Source of the DNA: Tardiphaga sp.
GTDB lineage: Bacteria; Pseudomonadota; Alphaproteobacteria; Rhizobiales; Xanthobacteraceae
Direction: 5' to 3'
Assembly: GCF_028290495.1 (NCBI RefSeq)
Contig: NZ_JAQGJT010000019.1
Location: 25,855 to 89,854, forward strand
DNA: 64,000 bases
Positions 36,348-45,297 of this stretch are shown piece after piece. Numbering within the stretch: the stretch's first letter is position 1; each line of letters starts with the position of its first letter. Made by a program: the position numbers and the translations under genes. The notes under the pieces are model-generated. The model was not told the DNA's origin, searched no databases, and saw nothing but the letters and a program-made list of their open reading frames with translations.

Positions 36348-37265
36348 GTGACCATTCTGGAACAAAGCGGCGCAGCACCGCAGGCAGCGGGCGATCTCAT
36401 CAAGGAAACGACCACGCAGACCTTCGTCAAGGACGTGATCGAGGAATCCAAGCGCCAGCCGGTGCTGATCGACTTCTGGGCGCCGTGGTGCGGCCCGTGC
36501 CGGACGCTGACGCCGATTATCGAGAAGGCCGTCACCGCCGCCCGCGGCAAGGTGAAGCTGGTCAAGATGAATATCGACGAATATCCGGAGATCCCGGGCC
36601 AGATGGGCATCCAGTCGATCCCGGCCGTGATCGCCTTCGTGAACGGCCAGCCGGCCGACGGATTCATGGGCGCGGTGCCGGAGAGCCAGGTCACCGCCTT
36701 CATCGACAAGCTGACCGCCGGCATGCCCGGCGCCGAGCCGACCACCGCCGAACTGCTGCAGGAAGCCGAAGGCGTGCTGGCCGAGGGCGATTCGGCCGGC
36801 GCGGCTGCCATCTATGCCGAGATCATCGCGGCCGACGCGGCCTCGATCCCGGCGCTGGCCGGGCTGGCGCGCTGCTATGTCGAGACTGGCGCTATCGAGC
36901 AGGCCAGGCAGACGCTGGAGCTGGTGCCCGCCGCCAATCGCGAGGACGCCGTGGTCAAGGCCGTGCAGGCCAAGATCGACCTGATCGAGCAGGCCGCCGC
37001 GCTCGGCCCGATCACCGAGCTGGAACAGAAGGTCGCCGCCGACCCGCTCGACCATCAGGCCCGCTTCGACCTCGCCACTGCGCTGAATGCCGCCAACCAG
37101 CGCGCGGAGGCAACCAATCACCTGCTTGAAATCGTCAAGCGCGACCGCAAGTGGGACGAGGACGGCGCCCGCAAGCAGCTGGTGCAGTTTTTCGAAGCGT
37201 GGGGACCGACCGACGAAGCCACGCTCGACGGCCGCAAGCGTCTCTCGACGATCCTGTTCTCGTAA
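36348..37265 (+). CDS. cnoX: Thioredoxin-TPR chaperone, CnoX/YbbN type
   Basis: The 305-residue protein starts at GTG 36348 after AGGTGAGG. Residues 20-130 are a thioredoxin domain with the redox-active WCGPC at 47-51 and the cis-Pro region QSIPAVIAFVNGQ. Residues 140-305 are TPR-like helices (AEGVLAEGDSAGAAAIYAEI, ARCYVETGAIEQARQTLEL, DHQARFDLATALNA, WDEDGARKQLVQFFEAWG). This domain pair is that of CnoX (YbbN), a holdase that protects proteins against oxidative aggregation. E. coli CnoX lacks the full CxxC, but alphaproteobacterial members keep CGPC and so may also be reductases. It is followed by a Lon-N-domain gene after 32 bp. Confidence 0.9.
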   Translation: MTILEQSGAAPQAAGDLIKETTTQTFVKDVIEESKRQPVLIDFWAPWCGPCRTLTPIIEKAVTAARGKVKLVKMNIDEYPEIPGQMGIQSIPAVIAFVNGQPADGFMGAVPESQVTAFIDKLTAGMPGAEPTTAELLQEAEGVLAEGDSAGAAAIYAEIIAADAASIPALAGLARCYVETGAIEQARQTLELVPAANREDAVVKAVQAKIDLIEQAAALGPITELEQKVAADPLDHQARFDLATALNAANQRAEATNHLLEIVKRDRKWDEDGARKQLVQFFEAWGPTDEATLDGRKRLSTILFS

Positions 37266-37297
37266 CAGCCTTCACTTCGCAGGAAACGGAACCGGAC

Positions 37298-37972
37298 ATG
37301 CCCATCAATGCCGATTATCGCGGGCCCGGAGACCTCCCCGAGGTGATCCCGGTGTTCCCGCTGCCGGGCGCGCTGCTGCTGCCGCGCGGCCAGATGCCGC
37401 TCAACGTGTTCGAACAGCGCTATCTGGCGATGATCGACGATTCGTTTCGCGACGGTCATCGGCTGATCGGCATGATCCAGCCCGACGCGTCGCATTCCCC
37501 GGACGAGGAAAAGCCCGCGTTATTCCGCGTCGGCTGCGTCGGCCGCATCACCCAGCTCGCCGAATCCGGCGATGGCCGCTACATCCTCGAACTGACCGGC
37601 GTCGCCCGCTTCCAGGTGAAGGAGGAGCTGGTGGTGCTGACCGCGTATCGGCAGTGCAAAGTCGACTATTTCCCGTTCCTCGACGACTTCACGGCGCGCA
37701 AGGGCGAGGAACAGGTCGACCGCGCGGCATTGCTGGCGGTGCTGACCGACTTCCTCGAGGCCAATAACCTGAAGGTCGACTGGGACGGCATAGAGAACGC
37801 GCCGAACGAGGCGCTGGTCAACGCGCTCGCCATGATGTCGCCCTATGGCCCGCCGGAGAAGCAGGCGATGCTGGAGGCTCCGGACCTCAAGACCCGCGCC
37901 GAGATCCTGATCGCGGTAACCGAGATGGACCTCGCCAAGAAGCGCAACAGCGGCGAAACCGGCCTGCAATAG
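37298..37972 (+). CDS. Lon N-terminal-domain protein
   Basis: The 224-residue protein begins after a short lead with EVIPVFPLPGALLLPRGQMPLNVFEQRYL and continues IGMIQP, GCVGRITQLAESGDGRYILELTGVARFQV, the substrate-recognition domain found at the start of Lon protease. There is no ATPase or protease domain. Stand-alone versions are common in alphaproteobacteria and may act as adaptors or antagonists; the role is unproven. The start at 37298 is preferred because the longer frame overlaps the CnoX gene. It is likely co-transcribed with cnoX and the downstream Trm112-like gene. Confidence 0.9.
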   Translation: MPINADYRGPGDLPEVIPVFPLPGALLLPRGQMPLNVFEQRYLAMIDDSFRDGHRLIGMIQPDASHSPDEEKPALFRVGCVGRITQLAESGDGRYILELTGVARFQVKEELVVLTAYRQCKVDYFPFLDDFTARKGEEQVDRAALLAVLTDFLEANNLKVDWDGIENAPNEALVNALAMMSPYGPPEKQAMLEAPDLKTRAEILIAVTEMDLAKKRNSGETGLQ

Positions 37973-38059
37973 CAGCGGCGCCAATGCCCGCGGCAATTGT
38001 GCCGCATCGCCTTCCCTTGCTACAATTACCTTCCTGATCGTCGACCTGCCGGAGCTGCC

Positions 38060-38257
38060 ATGACCACCGCCGCCGAACGCCCCGAAGCCAGCGTCGATCG
38101 CAAGCTGCTGGAAATCCTGGTCTGCCCGCTCACCAAAGGCGCGCTGGAATTCGACGCCGACCGGCAGGAGCTGATCTCCCGCAAGGCCAAACTCGCCTAC
38201 CCGATCCGCGACGGCATCCCGATCATGCTGCCGGAAGAAGCCAGAAAGATCGACTAA
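38060..38257 (+). CDS. Trm112-like/UPF0434 protein (YcaR type)
   Basis: The 65-residue protein has the family core [16 protein letters not shown] and [19 protein letters not shown]. Trm112-type proteins activate methyltransferases in eukaryotes and archaea, whereas the bacterial YcaR group has no assigned role. Only one Cys is present, so the full zinc site of Trm112 is absent. It follows the Lon-N gene by 87 bp, ends a plus-strand run, and is followed 7 bp later by a family B palindromic repeat. Confidence 0.88.
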   Translation: MTTAAERPEASVDRKLLEILVCPLTKGALEFDADRQELISRKAKLAYPIRDGIPIMLPEEARKID

Positions 38258-38263
38258 CACTCT

Positions 38264-38411
38264 GTCATTCCGGGGGGGCGAGCAGCGCAAGCTGCGAGCG
38301 AACCTCCGCCACTCCAGTTGGAGTGGCGGAGAACCTGGAGATGGTGATCGTCATCTCGGGCTTCCGGGCCTCCGTCAGCCGGCTTCGCCGTCTGCTACAT
38401 CCCGGAACGAC
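38264..38411. repeat. Palindromic intergenic element, family B copy 2 (148 bp, inverted)
   Basis: This copy has the ends GTCATTCCGG and CCGGAACGAC and CCACTCCAGTTGGAGTGG at 38309-38326 (one base off the perfect 18-bp palindrome). Its internal order is reversed relative to copies 1 and 3. It starts 7 bp after the Trm112-like stop and ends 13 bp from the convergent ubiquinone hydroxylase stop. Confidence 0.92.
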
Positions 38412-38423
38412 AGTTTGTCGTTG

Positions 38424-39644
38424 CTACAGCGCCTCGCCCTTCAGCAGCCGCGGGATTTCGCCGGATAATCCGGCGGCCTGTTTGATGAATACGCTCTTCA
38501 GCGGCGGCAGGCGATCGACGATCCCCAACCCGATGTCGCGAATGCTGCGCAGCACCGGCGACTTGTTCGAGAACAGCAGGTTGAGCGCGTTGGTGGCGAC
38601 GCCCATCGCCATGGTGTCGAAGCGGCGCCAGCTCTGGTAGCGCTCCAGCACGTCGGTCTGGCCGAAATCGACGCCGAGCCGCGCGGCATCGACAATGGTT
38701 TCCGCCAGCGCCGCGACGTCCTTGAGGCCCATGTTGAGGCCCTGCCCCGCGATCGGATGAATCACGTGGGCGGCGTCGCCGATCAAAGCGAGACGCTCGC
38801 CGATGAAGGAGCGCGCCACGAAATAGCCGAGCGGAAACGCGCGCGGCTTGTCCAGAACCTTGACCTCGCCGAGATGCAGGCCGAAGCGCTGCTCGAGCTC
38901 GGCGTGAAACTCCTCCTCCGGCAGCGCGACCATGCGCGTGGCTTCGGCGCGCTTCTCGGTCCAGACCAGCGACGAGCGATTGCCGGTCAGCGGCAGGATC
39001 GCGAACGGGCCTGCCGGCAGGAAATGTTCTTCCGCGCGGCCGTGATGGTCGCGCTCATGGCCCACCGTGACGACGATGCCGGACTGGTCGTAGTCCCAGC
39101 CATGGGTGGCGATCCCCGCGCGTTCGCGCAGCTTCGAGCGCGCGCCGTCGGCGGCAACCAGAAGGCTGGCTTCGATCACGCTGCCGTCGCCGAGCGTAAC
39201 GCTGATGCCGTCGGGCCGGGATTTGTAAGTTGTTACCGGGGTGGCGCGCAGGTCGATGCCGGCGGCGGAGGCGCGCACGACCAGTTCGTCGATCAGGAGC
39301 CGGTTCTCGACCATGTGCGCGAACGGCGTGCCCGGCTCGACCTCGCCGGCGAAGGTCAGGAACACCGGTCGGGTCGCGTCTTCGACCTTGGAGTCGGTCA
39401 CCACCATGTCAAGGATCGGCTGCGCCTGCGCCGACACGGCATCCCACACGCCAATTGCCTCGAACAGGCGGCGGCATGCGGCAACGATGGCAGTGGCGCG
39501 CTGATCGCGGCTCGGCTGCGACGCCAGCGCGGGGTCGGCAACGATGATCGGGATGCCCTCGCCAAGGCCCTGGCGCAGCGCCAGCGCCAGAGCCAGACCG
39601 GCAAATGCGCCGCCGCCAATGACAATGCCTCGTTGTGCCGCCAT
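38424..39644 (-). CDS. FAD-dependent ubiquinone biosynthesis hydroxylase (UbiH/UbiF family)
   Basis: The 406-residue monooxygenase has the ADP-binding GIVIGGGAFAGLALALALR, the conserved DQRATAIV (family DxR-type motif), LLVAADGARSKLRERAGI, and the FAD-binding GDAAHVIHPIAGQGLNMG. It belongs to the aromatic-ring hydroxylases that act on the octaprenylphenol/quinone ring. Which ring position it hydroxylates cannot be told from the sequence. The start at 39644 was chosen by the glycine-rich loop, which must be near the N-terminus. It is divergent from the thioesterase gene. Confidence 0.9.
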   Translation of the reverse strand: MAAQRGIVIGGGAFAGLALALALRQGLGEGIPIIVADPALASQPSRDQRATAIVAACRRLFEAIGVWDAVSAQAQPILDMVVTDSKVEDATRPVFLTFAGEVEPGTPFAHMVENRLLIDELVVRASAAGIDLRATPVTTYKSRPDGISVTLGDGSVIEASLLVAADGARSKLRERAGIATHGWDYDQSGIVVTVGHERDHHGRAEEHFLPAGPFAILPLTGNRSSLVWTEKRAEATRMVALPEEEFHAELEQRFGLHLGEVKVLDKPRAFPLGYFVARSFIGERLALIGDAAHVIHPIAGQGLNMGLKDVAALAETIVDAARLGVDFGQTDVLERYQSWRRFDTMAMGVATNALNLLFSNKSPVLRSIRDIGLGIVDRLPPLKSVFIKQAAGLSGEIPRLLKGEAL

Positions 39645-39763
39645 GATGTTCCGTACCCGCTGTTGCCTCGCGCTTATAGCTGGGCGAAACAGGAACGGAA
39701 ACAAGGGCGGCGCCGCGAGGCGCGGCCCGATTGCCCGTGCCGCCGCCGACGGAAAGACCTTCG

Positions 39764-40639
39764 ATGTCCAAGAGCCTGATCGACCTGCTGGATATTCTCA
39801 ACCTCGAGACGCTTGAGGTGAACATGTTCCGCGGCACCAGTCCGAAGACGCGCTGGCAGCGGGTATTCGGCGGCCAGGTGATCGGCCAGGCGATGGTGGC
39901 GTCATGCCGCACCGTCGAGGGCCGCTTTCCGCATTCACTGCACTGCTATTTCATCCTGCCGGGCGACCCCGCCATCCCGATCATCTACGAGGTCGAGCGG
40001 CTGCGCGACGGCAAGAGCTATTCGACCCGCCGCGTCACCGCGATCCAGCATGGCCAGGCGATCTTCTCGATGATGGTGTCGTTTCACGTCGAAGAGCCGG
40101 ATTCGTTCGACCACCAGGACCAGATGCCCGACGTCCCGCCGCCAGAAAAGCTCAGCGCGGAAGAACTGGCGAAGCACCCCACGATCGAAATGCCGGACTT
40201 CATCCGGCGCTATTATGAATCCGACCGGCCGATCGAGCTGCGCCCGGTCGAGTTCCAGCGTTATTTCGGCACCAAAATTCCCGATGGCAAGATCAACATC
40301 TGGATCCGTACCGCGGCCAAGCTGCCGGACGATCCGGCGCTGCACATGTGCGCACTGGCCTATGCCTCAGACTTCTCGCTGCTGGATTCGGTGATGGCGC
40401 GCTATGGCCGCACGCTTTTCGATGGCCGCGTGATGGCCGCCAGCCTCGACCATGCGATGTGGTTTCACCGCCCGTTCCGCGCCGACGAATGGCTGCTGTA
40501 CAGCCAGGACTCCCCGAGCGCGCAGGGTGGCCGCGGCCTCGCCCGCGGTCTGATCTTCAAGCCCGACGGCACGCTGGTGGCCTCGGTGGCGCAAGAAGGC
40601 TCGATGCGCGAGCGTCGCCAGAAGCCAACGCCGGGCTGA
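39764..40639 (+). CDS. tesB: Acyl-CoA thioesterase II
   Basis: The 291-residue enzyme shows the double-hotdog pattern of TesB: LLDILNLETLEVNMFRG, RVFGGQVIGQAMVASCRTV, LHCYFILPGDP, YSTRRVTAIQHG in the first half, and RTAAKLPDDPALHMCALAYASDFSLLDS, ASLDHAMWFHRPFRADEWLLY in the second, with the catalytic Asp in ASLDH. It hydrolyses medium- and long-chain acyl-CoA. The start at 39764 follows GGAAAG. It is monocistronic or weakly linked; the downstream GYF gene is convergent. Confidence 0.95.
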   Translation: MSKSLIDLLDILNLETLEVNMFRGTSPKTRWQRVFGGQVIGQAMVASCRTVEGRFPHSLHCYFILPGDPAIPIIYEVERLRDGKSYSTRRVTAIQHGQAIFSMMVSFHVEEPDSFDHQDQMPDVPPPEKLSAEELAKHPTIEMPDFIRRYYESDRPIELRPVEFQRYFGTKIPDGKINIWIRTAAKLPDDPALHMCALAYASDFSLLDSVMARYGRTLFDGRVMAASLDHAMWFHRPFRADEWLLYSQDSPSAQGGRGLARGLIFKPDGTLVASVAQEGSMRERRQKPTPG

Positions 40640-40659
40640 GCCCGGCGTTCAGGCCGACG

Positions 40660-41511
40660 TTAGACAGTCCGCGGCGTCAGCACGAATTGTGAAGCAAACC
40701 AGCGCGCATACCATCCGAGCACCCACGGGATCGGGATGATGAAGGCCGACGCGATGGCGAACACCAGCGTGCGCCACAACACGTCGAGGCCGCTGGCGAT
40801 AAAGCTGATATTGCGCCGACTGCCCGAAATATGACGGCAGATCCACCGCGTCCACGCCGTGATCACCCACGCCCATCCGATGATGGTGATGAAGGATATG
40901 TTCATCAGCACGAACCAGCCGATATAGGCCCACATGTCGCCGGTGAAGGTTAGCGGCACGCCGCGACCTTCCGAACTGATATGCGACGTGACCCAGCGCA
41001 GCGTCAGCCAGGACAGGAAGCCCTGGGCCGGGATCATCAGAAAACCGTAGTCCACGCTGGCCGAGACATAAGTGCAGAGCCCCAACGCCACAAACACGTA
41101 CCAGATATCACCGGGCTGGCCGGTGAAACCGATATTGCCGCGGCCCGGCACGCGCAGCCGCTCGACGACGTAGCGATAGAACCCCGTTGCCACCCATGGC
41201 GCGGGGATCACCAGCAATATGCCGATCATGAACAAAAGGCCGCGGCCGAGCAGACCCCAGATGCCGGCTTGCAATTCGACCGGACCGCCGACCACTGCTT
41301 GTGACATGCCGGGGCGAGGCATGGCCGGCGGCTGGGCGCCGTTCGAAAACAGGCCCGGAACATCGCCGGCGCGCTGCCAGTCCGGCATGCCGTCGCACCA
41401 GACAAAGGTATCCGGCGTGACGCGCCCCTGCGTAATCAAGTCGCGAAACTGGGGCTCGGCGTAAGGGCCATCCTGTTGACCGCCTGCAGCAACAAACCAG
41501 GATCGTGCCAT
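40660..41511 (-). CDS. GYF-domain (DUF4339) membrane protein
   Basis: The 283-residue protein starts with a GYF_2/DUF4339 domain (residues 2-55: WFVAAGGQQDGPYAEPQF, DLITQGRVTPDTFVWCDGMPD), then a hydrophobic region of six or so membrane segments with FYRYVVERLRVPGRGNIGFTG, SWLTLRWVTSHISSEG and WICRHISGSRRNISF. The membrane part resembles DUF898 (YjgN-like) proteins, which is a tentative call. GYF_2 domains are inferred to bind Pro-rich peptides. No substrate is known. It is convergent with tesB and divergent from glnK, 238 bp away. Confidence 0.82.
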   Translation of the reverse strand: MARSWFVAAGGQQDGPYAEPQFRDLITQGRVTPDTFVWCDGMPDWQRAGDVPGLFSNGAQPPAMPRPGMSQAVVGGPVELQAGIWGLLGRGLLFMIGILLVIPAPWVATGFYRYVVERLRVPGRGNIGFTGQPGDIWYVFVALGLCTYVSASVDYGFLMIPAQGFLSWLTLRWVTSHISSEGRGVPLTFTGDMWAYIGWFVLMNISFITIIGWAWVITAWTRWICRHISGSRRNISFIASGLDVLWRTLVFAIASAFIIPIPWVLGWYARWFASQFVLTPRTV

Positions 41512-41725
41512 GACTTCCCCCAACATCCGGGAGGTCGGTCGCGCCGGCTCGCATCACACCCGCGATGTTCGTAGCCACGCGTCTGGATACCGCCCCCGGC
41601 GATAGGACTACAGAATTACCACAGGTTGCAGCAATGACTTTCCACGCAGCCTCCATCTTTTTTCGCCCACTTGCTCAGAAAGATGGCAAGGTCCGGCGTC
41701 GCGTCCGGGCGGCGTGACGGCTTGA

Positions 41726-42837
<1,112 letters not shown>

Positions 42838-42889
42838 GTCGAGCATCTTGGATTTCGCGCTCACCCACATTCAATCAGGAGTCAAACAA

Positions 42890-44332
42890 ATGACGTTTAA
42901 GCGTCCCTCTGGCGCGGGATTGGCGGCACTCGCCGTTGGCCTGTTTGCCGCAACGGCGGCCTATGCCGATCCAACGATCAATAAAGGCGACAACGCCTGG
43001 ATGATGACTTCGACGGTGCTGGTACTGTTGATGACCATTCCGGGCCTAGCGCTGTTCTACGGCGGCATGGTCCGCTCCAAGAACATGCTCTCGGTGCTGA
43101 TGCAGGTGTTCTACACGACCTGCATCGTGATGATCATCTGGGCCCTTTACGGCTACAGCATCACCTTCACCGGCGGTTCGGCCTACATCGGCGGCTTCTC
43201 CAAGGCCTTCATGTCCGGCATCACCAGCGATTCGATGGCCGCGACCTTCTCCGCTGACGTCAACATCTCGGAGCTGATCTACTTCTGCTTCCAGATGACA
43301 TTTGCCGCGATCACCCCCGGCCTGATCGTCGGCGCCTTCGCCGAGCGTACCAAGTTCGCGGCGATCGCGCTGTTCATCCCACTCTGGGTGACGCTGATCT
43401 ACTTCCCGATAGCACACATGGTTTGGTACTGGGCTGGACCGGATGCCATCGTGGCCGCCGCCAAGGCAGTTGCAGCCGCGACGGACGCTGCCGCCAAGAC
43501 CGCAGCGCAGGCCAAGCTGGAAGAAGTCATGGCCGATGCCGGCCAGGTGTTCCTCTGGGGCGCTCTCGACTTCGCCGGCGGCACCGTGGTGCACATCAAC
43601 GCTGGCATCGCGGGCCTCGTGGGCTGCCTGATCATCGGCAAGCGCACTGGCTACGGCAAGGAGCTGATGGCTCCGCACTCGCTGACCATGACCATGATCG
43701 GCGCTTCCCTGCTGTGGGTCGGCTGGTTCGGCTTCAACGTCGGTTCGAACCTCGAAGCTAACGGCACCGCCGGCATGGCGATGGTCAATACCTTCCTTGC
43801 CACCGCTGCGGCGGCCATGGCCTGGATGTTCGCGGAATGGATGACCAAGGGTCATCCGTCCCTGCTCGGTGCCGCTTCCGGCGCGGTTGCCGGCCTCGTC
43901 GCCGTCACGCCCGCCTGCGGATACTCGGGTCCGATGGGCGCGCTGGTTCTCGGTCTGGTCGCAGGCGTCGTCTGCCTGTTCTTCTGCACCGTGATCAAGA
44001 ACGCTCTCGGCTATGACGACTCGCTCGATGTGTTCGGCGTCCATTGCGTCGGCGGCATCCTCGGCGCGCTTGCCACCGGCATCCTGGTCAACCCGGCCCT
44101 CGGCGGCACGGGCGTCATGGACTACGTCGCCGGCAAGGTCGGCGACTACGACCTGGTCACCCAGATGATCTCGCAGTGCAAAGCTGTCGCGACCACGCTG
44201 GTGTGGTCCGGCGTCGGCTCGGCAATCCTGTTCAAGGTCGTCGACGTCATCGTCGGCCTGCGCGTCAACGTTGAAGTCGAGCGCGAAGGCCTCGACGTCA
44301 CCGAGCACACCGAACGCGCCTACAACATGTAA
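42890..44332 (+). CDS. amtB: Ammonium transporter
   Basis: The 480-residue precursor has a signal sequence (LAALAVGLFAATAAYA-DP) and eleven membrane segments. Diagnostic segments are FYGGMVRSKNMLSVLMQ, ITPGLIVGAFAERTKF, DFAGGTVVHINAG (first pore His), GASLLWVGWFGFNVGSN and DVFGVHCVGGILGAL (second pore His). An Ala/Lys/Glu-rich insert (about residues 186-215) lies before DFAGG in a periplasmic loop. AGGAGT precedes the start. It conducts ammonia/ammonium into the cell and is gated by GlnK. A 9-bp stem hairpin follows the stop. Confidence 0.97.
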   Translation: MTFKRPSGAGLAALAVGLFAATAAYADPTINKGDNAWMMTSTVLVLLMTIPGLALFYGGMVRSKNMLSVLMQVFYTTCIVMIIWALYGYSITFTGGSAYIGGFSKAFMSGITSDSMAATFSADVNISELIYFCFQMTFAAITPGLIVGAFAERTKFAAIALFIPLWVTLIYFPIAHMVWYWAGPDAIVAAAKAVAAATDAAAKTAAQAKLEEVMADAGQVFLWGALDFAGGTVVHINAGIAGLVGCLIIGKRTGYGKELMAPHSLTMTMIGASLLWVGWFGFNVGSNLEANGTAGMAMVNTFLATAAAAMAWMFAEWMTKGHPSLLGAASGAVAGLVAVTPACGYSGPMGALVLGLVAGVVCLFFCTVIKNALGYDDSLDVFGVHCVGGILGALATGILVNPALGGTGVMDYVAGKVGDYDLVTQMISQCKAVATTLVWSGVGSAILFKVVDVIVGLRVNVEVEREGLDVTEHTERAYNM

Positions 44333-44340
44333 GCGCCACG

Positions 44341-44368
44341 CTGCGGACGGCCTCCCGGTCGTCCGCAG
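44341..44368 (+). terminator. Hairpin after amtB
   Basis: CTGCGGACG-N10-CGTCCGCAG forms a perfect 9-bp stem, 8 bp past the amtB stop. It lacks a T tract and may act with Rho or protect the 3' end. Confidence 0.55.
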
Positions 44369-44419
44369 CCAGGTTTCCGAGATCGGTTGGGGCAGATACC
44401 CGGCAATGCTCCACCCGTC

Positions 44420-44456
44420 GAAGGGCTCCAGCGCAAGCTTGGGGCCCTTCACCTTT
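44420..44456 (+). terminator. Second hairpin downstream of amtB, with T tract
   Basis: GAAGGGC and GCCCTTC pair around a 17-base loop, followed after ACC by TTTT. It lies between amtB and the convergent vapC-like gene and could terminate plus-strand transcription. Confidence 0.5.
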
Positions 44457-44484
44457 TGAGAGGCGGTGGACTCTATTGTGAGCG

Positions 44485-44892
44485 TCAACTCACGACAGGC
44501 GAGATCAACTGCAGCGTAGGAAAATGCGTTCGGTAACGGCGCACGTCGCGAGTCAGAAGGGGGATATGTTCGACGGCCGCGTGCGCTCCTATGAAGAAAT
44601 CAGCCGATACACCGGTGCGAACACCTCCCGCGTCCCGATAGTGAGCGAAAGCTTTGCCCGCCAGAAAAAGCGCTCCGTGCGGGATCGGCGCCACAGCGAC
44701 GCCCACCTCTCTCAGCGCGTCCTCGTAGACCGAAACCTCTCGATAGCGTGTCGAGGCCTCCGCGTAGATTACGTCGTTGATCAACAGAGGCCCGTTGAGG
44801 GCTGCTTTCTCAAGCTGAGCAAGCGACCAGGCCAGCCATTCACGATCTGCCGTGAAAATATCGAGCAGAACGTTGGCGTCGACCATAGTCAT
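44485..44892 (-). CDS. vapC: VapC-type PIN-domain ribonuclease toxin
   Basis: The 135-residue protein starts MTMVDANVLLDIFTADREW, a PIN-domain N-terminus with Asp5, followed by INDVIYAEASTRY (Glu), a GGVRTGVSADFFIGAHA region with Asp and a final LLTRDVRRYRTHFPTLQLISP, the four-acid metal site of VapC toxins. VapC proteins cut specific RNAs, often initiator tRNA or rRNA loops. The ATG overlaps the antitoxin stop (ATGA), so translation is coupled. The antitoxin is of the AbrB-like type. Confidence 0.9.
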   Translation of the reverse strand: MTMVDANVLLDIFTADREWLAWSLAQLEKAALNGPLLINDVIYAEASTRYREVSVYEDALREVGVAVAPIPHGALFLAGKAFAHYRDAGGVRTGVSADFFIGAHAAVEHIPLLTRDVRRYRTHFPTLQLISPVVS

Positions 44893-45125
44893 TCGGGTTC
44901 GCCGCGCAGCAGCAACATCAATTCGTCGGTCGACATTCCGGGTCCGGCGCTACCAATGGCCTTCGCAAATCGGCTTTTCGGTCGGCTCCCCTCGTCCTTT
45001 TCCAGGACAATGCTGCCATCGTCAGCCATGCGAAACGCCACGCGGCTTCCGGGGCCGATGCCGAGATGGTCGCGAACAGGCTTTGGCACCGTGACCTGAC
45101 CTTTGGAGGTGAGTGTCGTCGCCAT
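44889..45125 (-). CDS. vapB: AbrB/SpoVT-type antitoxin
   Basis: The 78-residue protein begins MATTLTSKGQVTVPKPVRDH with the swapped-hairpin AbrB signature SKGQVTVPKPVRDHLGIGPG, followed by SRVAFRMADDGSIVLEKDEG, and a C-terminal acidic tail that would bind the PIN toxin. It should bind its own promoter as a dimer or higher oligomer. The start at 45125 is preferred to 45146, which lies inside the operator region. It overlaps the toxin start by 4 bp. Confidence 0.9.
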   Translation of the reverse strand: MATTLTSKGQVTVPKPVRDHLGIGPGSRVAFRMADDGSIVLEKDEGSRPKSRFAKAIGSAGPGMSTDELMLLLRGEPE

Positions 45126-45138
45126 ACCGAGCTCCCGA

Positions 45139-45168
45139 GGTAACACTTCATTTTACCGTGGTAACACT
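45139..45168 (-). promoter_or_regulatory. vapBC operator: direct repeat GGTAACACT and inverted TTACC/GGTAA
   Basis: GGTAACACT occurs at 45139-45147 and again at 45160-45168, exactly 21 bp apart (two helical turns). The second copy also forms the inverted repeat TTACC-GT-GGTAA (45153-45164). The array lies 14 to 43 bp upstream of the antitoxin ATG, where CATAGT on the minus strand could be the -10 element, so repressor binding would block transcription. Confidence 0.65.
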
Positions 45169-45195
45169 ATGCAAAATTCACCCAAAAGTCGATGG

Positions 45196-45211
45196 TTAAT
45201 CGCGTCTTAAC
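45196..45211. promoter_or_regulatory. CtrA-type box TTAA-N7-TTAAC
   Basis: TTAA-TCGCGTC-TTAAC matches the full CtrA consensus exactly, and with its flanks GGTTAA/TTAACC is also a dyad. It is 102 bp upstream of the aminotransferase start at 45298 and could govern the aminotransferase-ftsK unit. One occurrence by chance in a window of this size is not excluded. Confidence 0.45.
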
Positions 45212-45297
45212 CTCGCCGTACATATGGTGGTTTGATCATGTTTGGGTCGATCGCAGGGCGGTCGGCCGCTCCCGTAAACTGGCGTCCCAGGATGGCA

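Noticed and set aside
41675..41700. Possible sigma-54 promoter before the first glnK (TGGCAAGGTCCGGCG)
   Set aside because: The -12 element does not match (no GC at the right spacing).
43046..44488. 480-codon minus-strand frame opposite amtB
   Set aside because: It is composed of shadow codons (many Asp, His, Gly, Arg) and is antisense to a conserved membrane protein.
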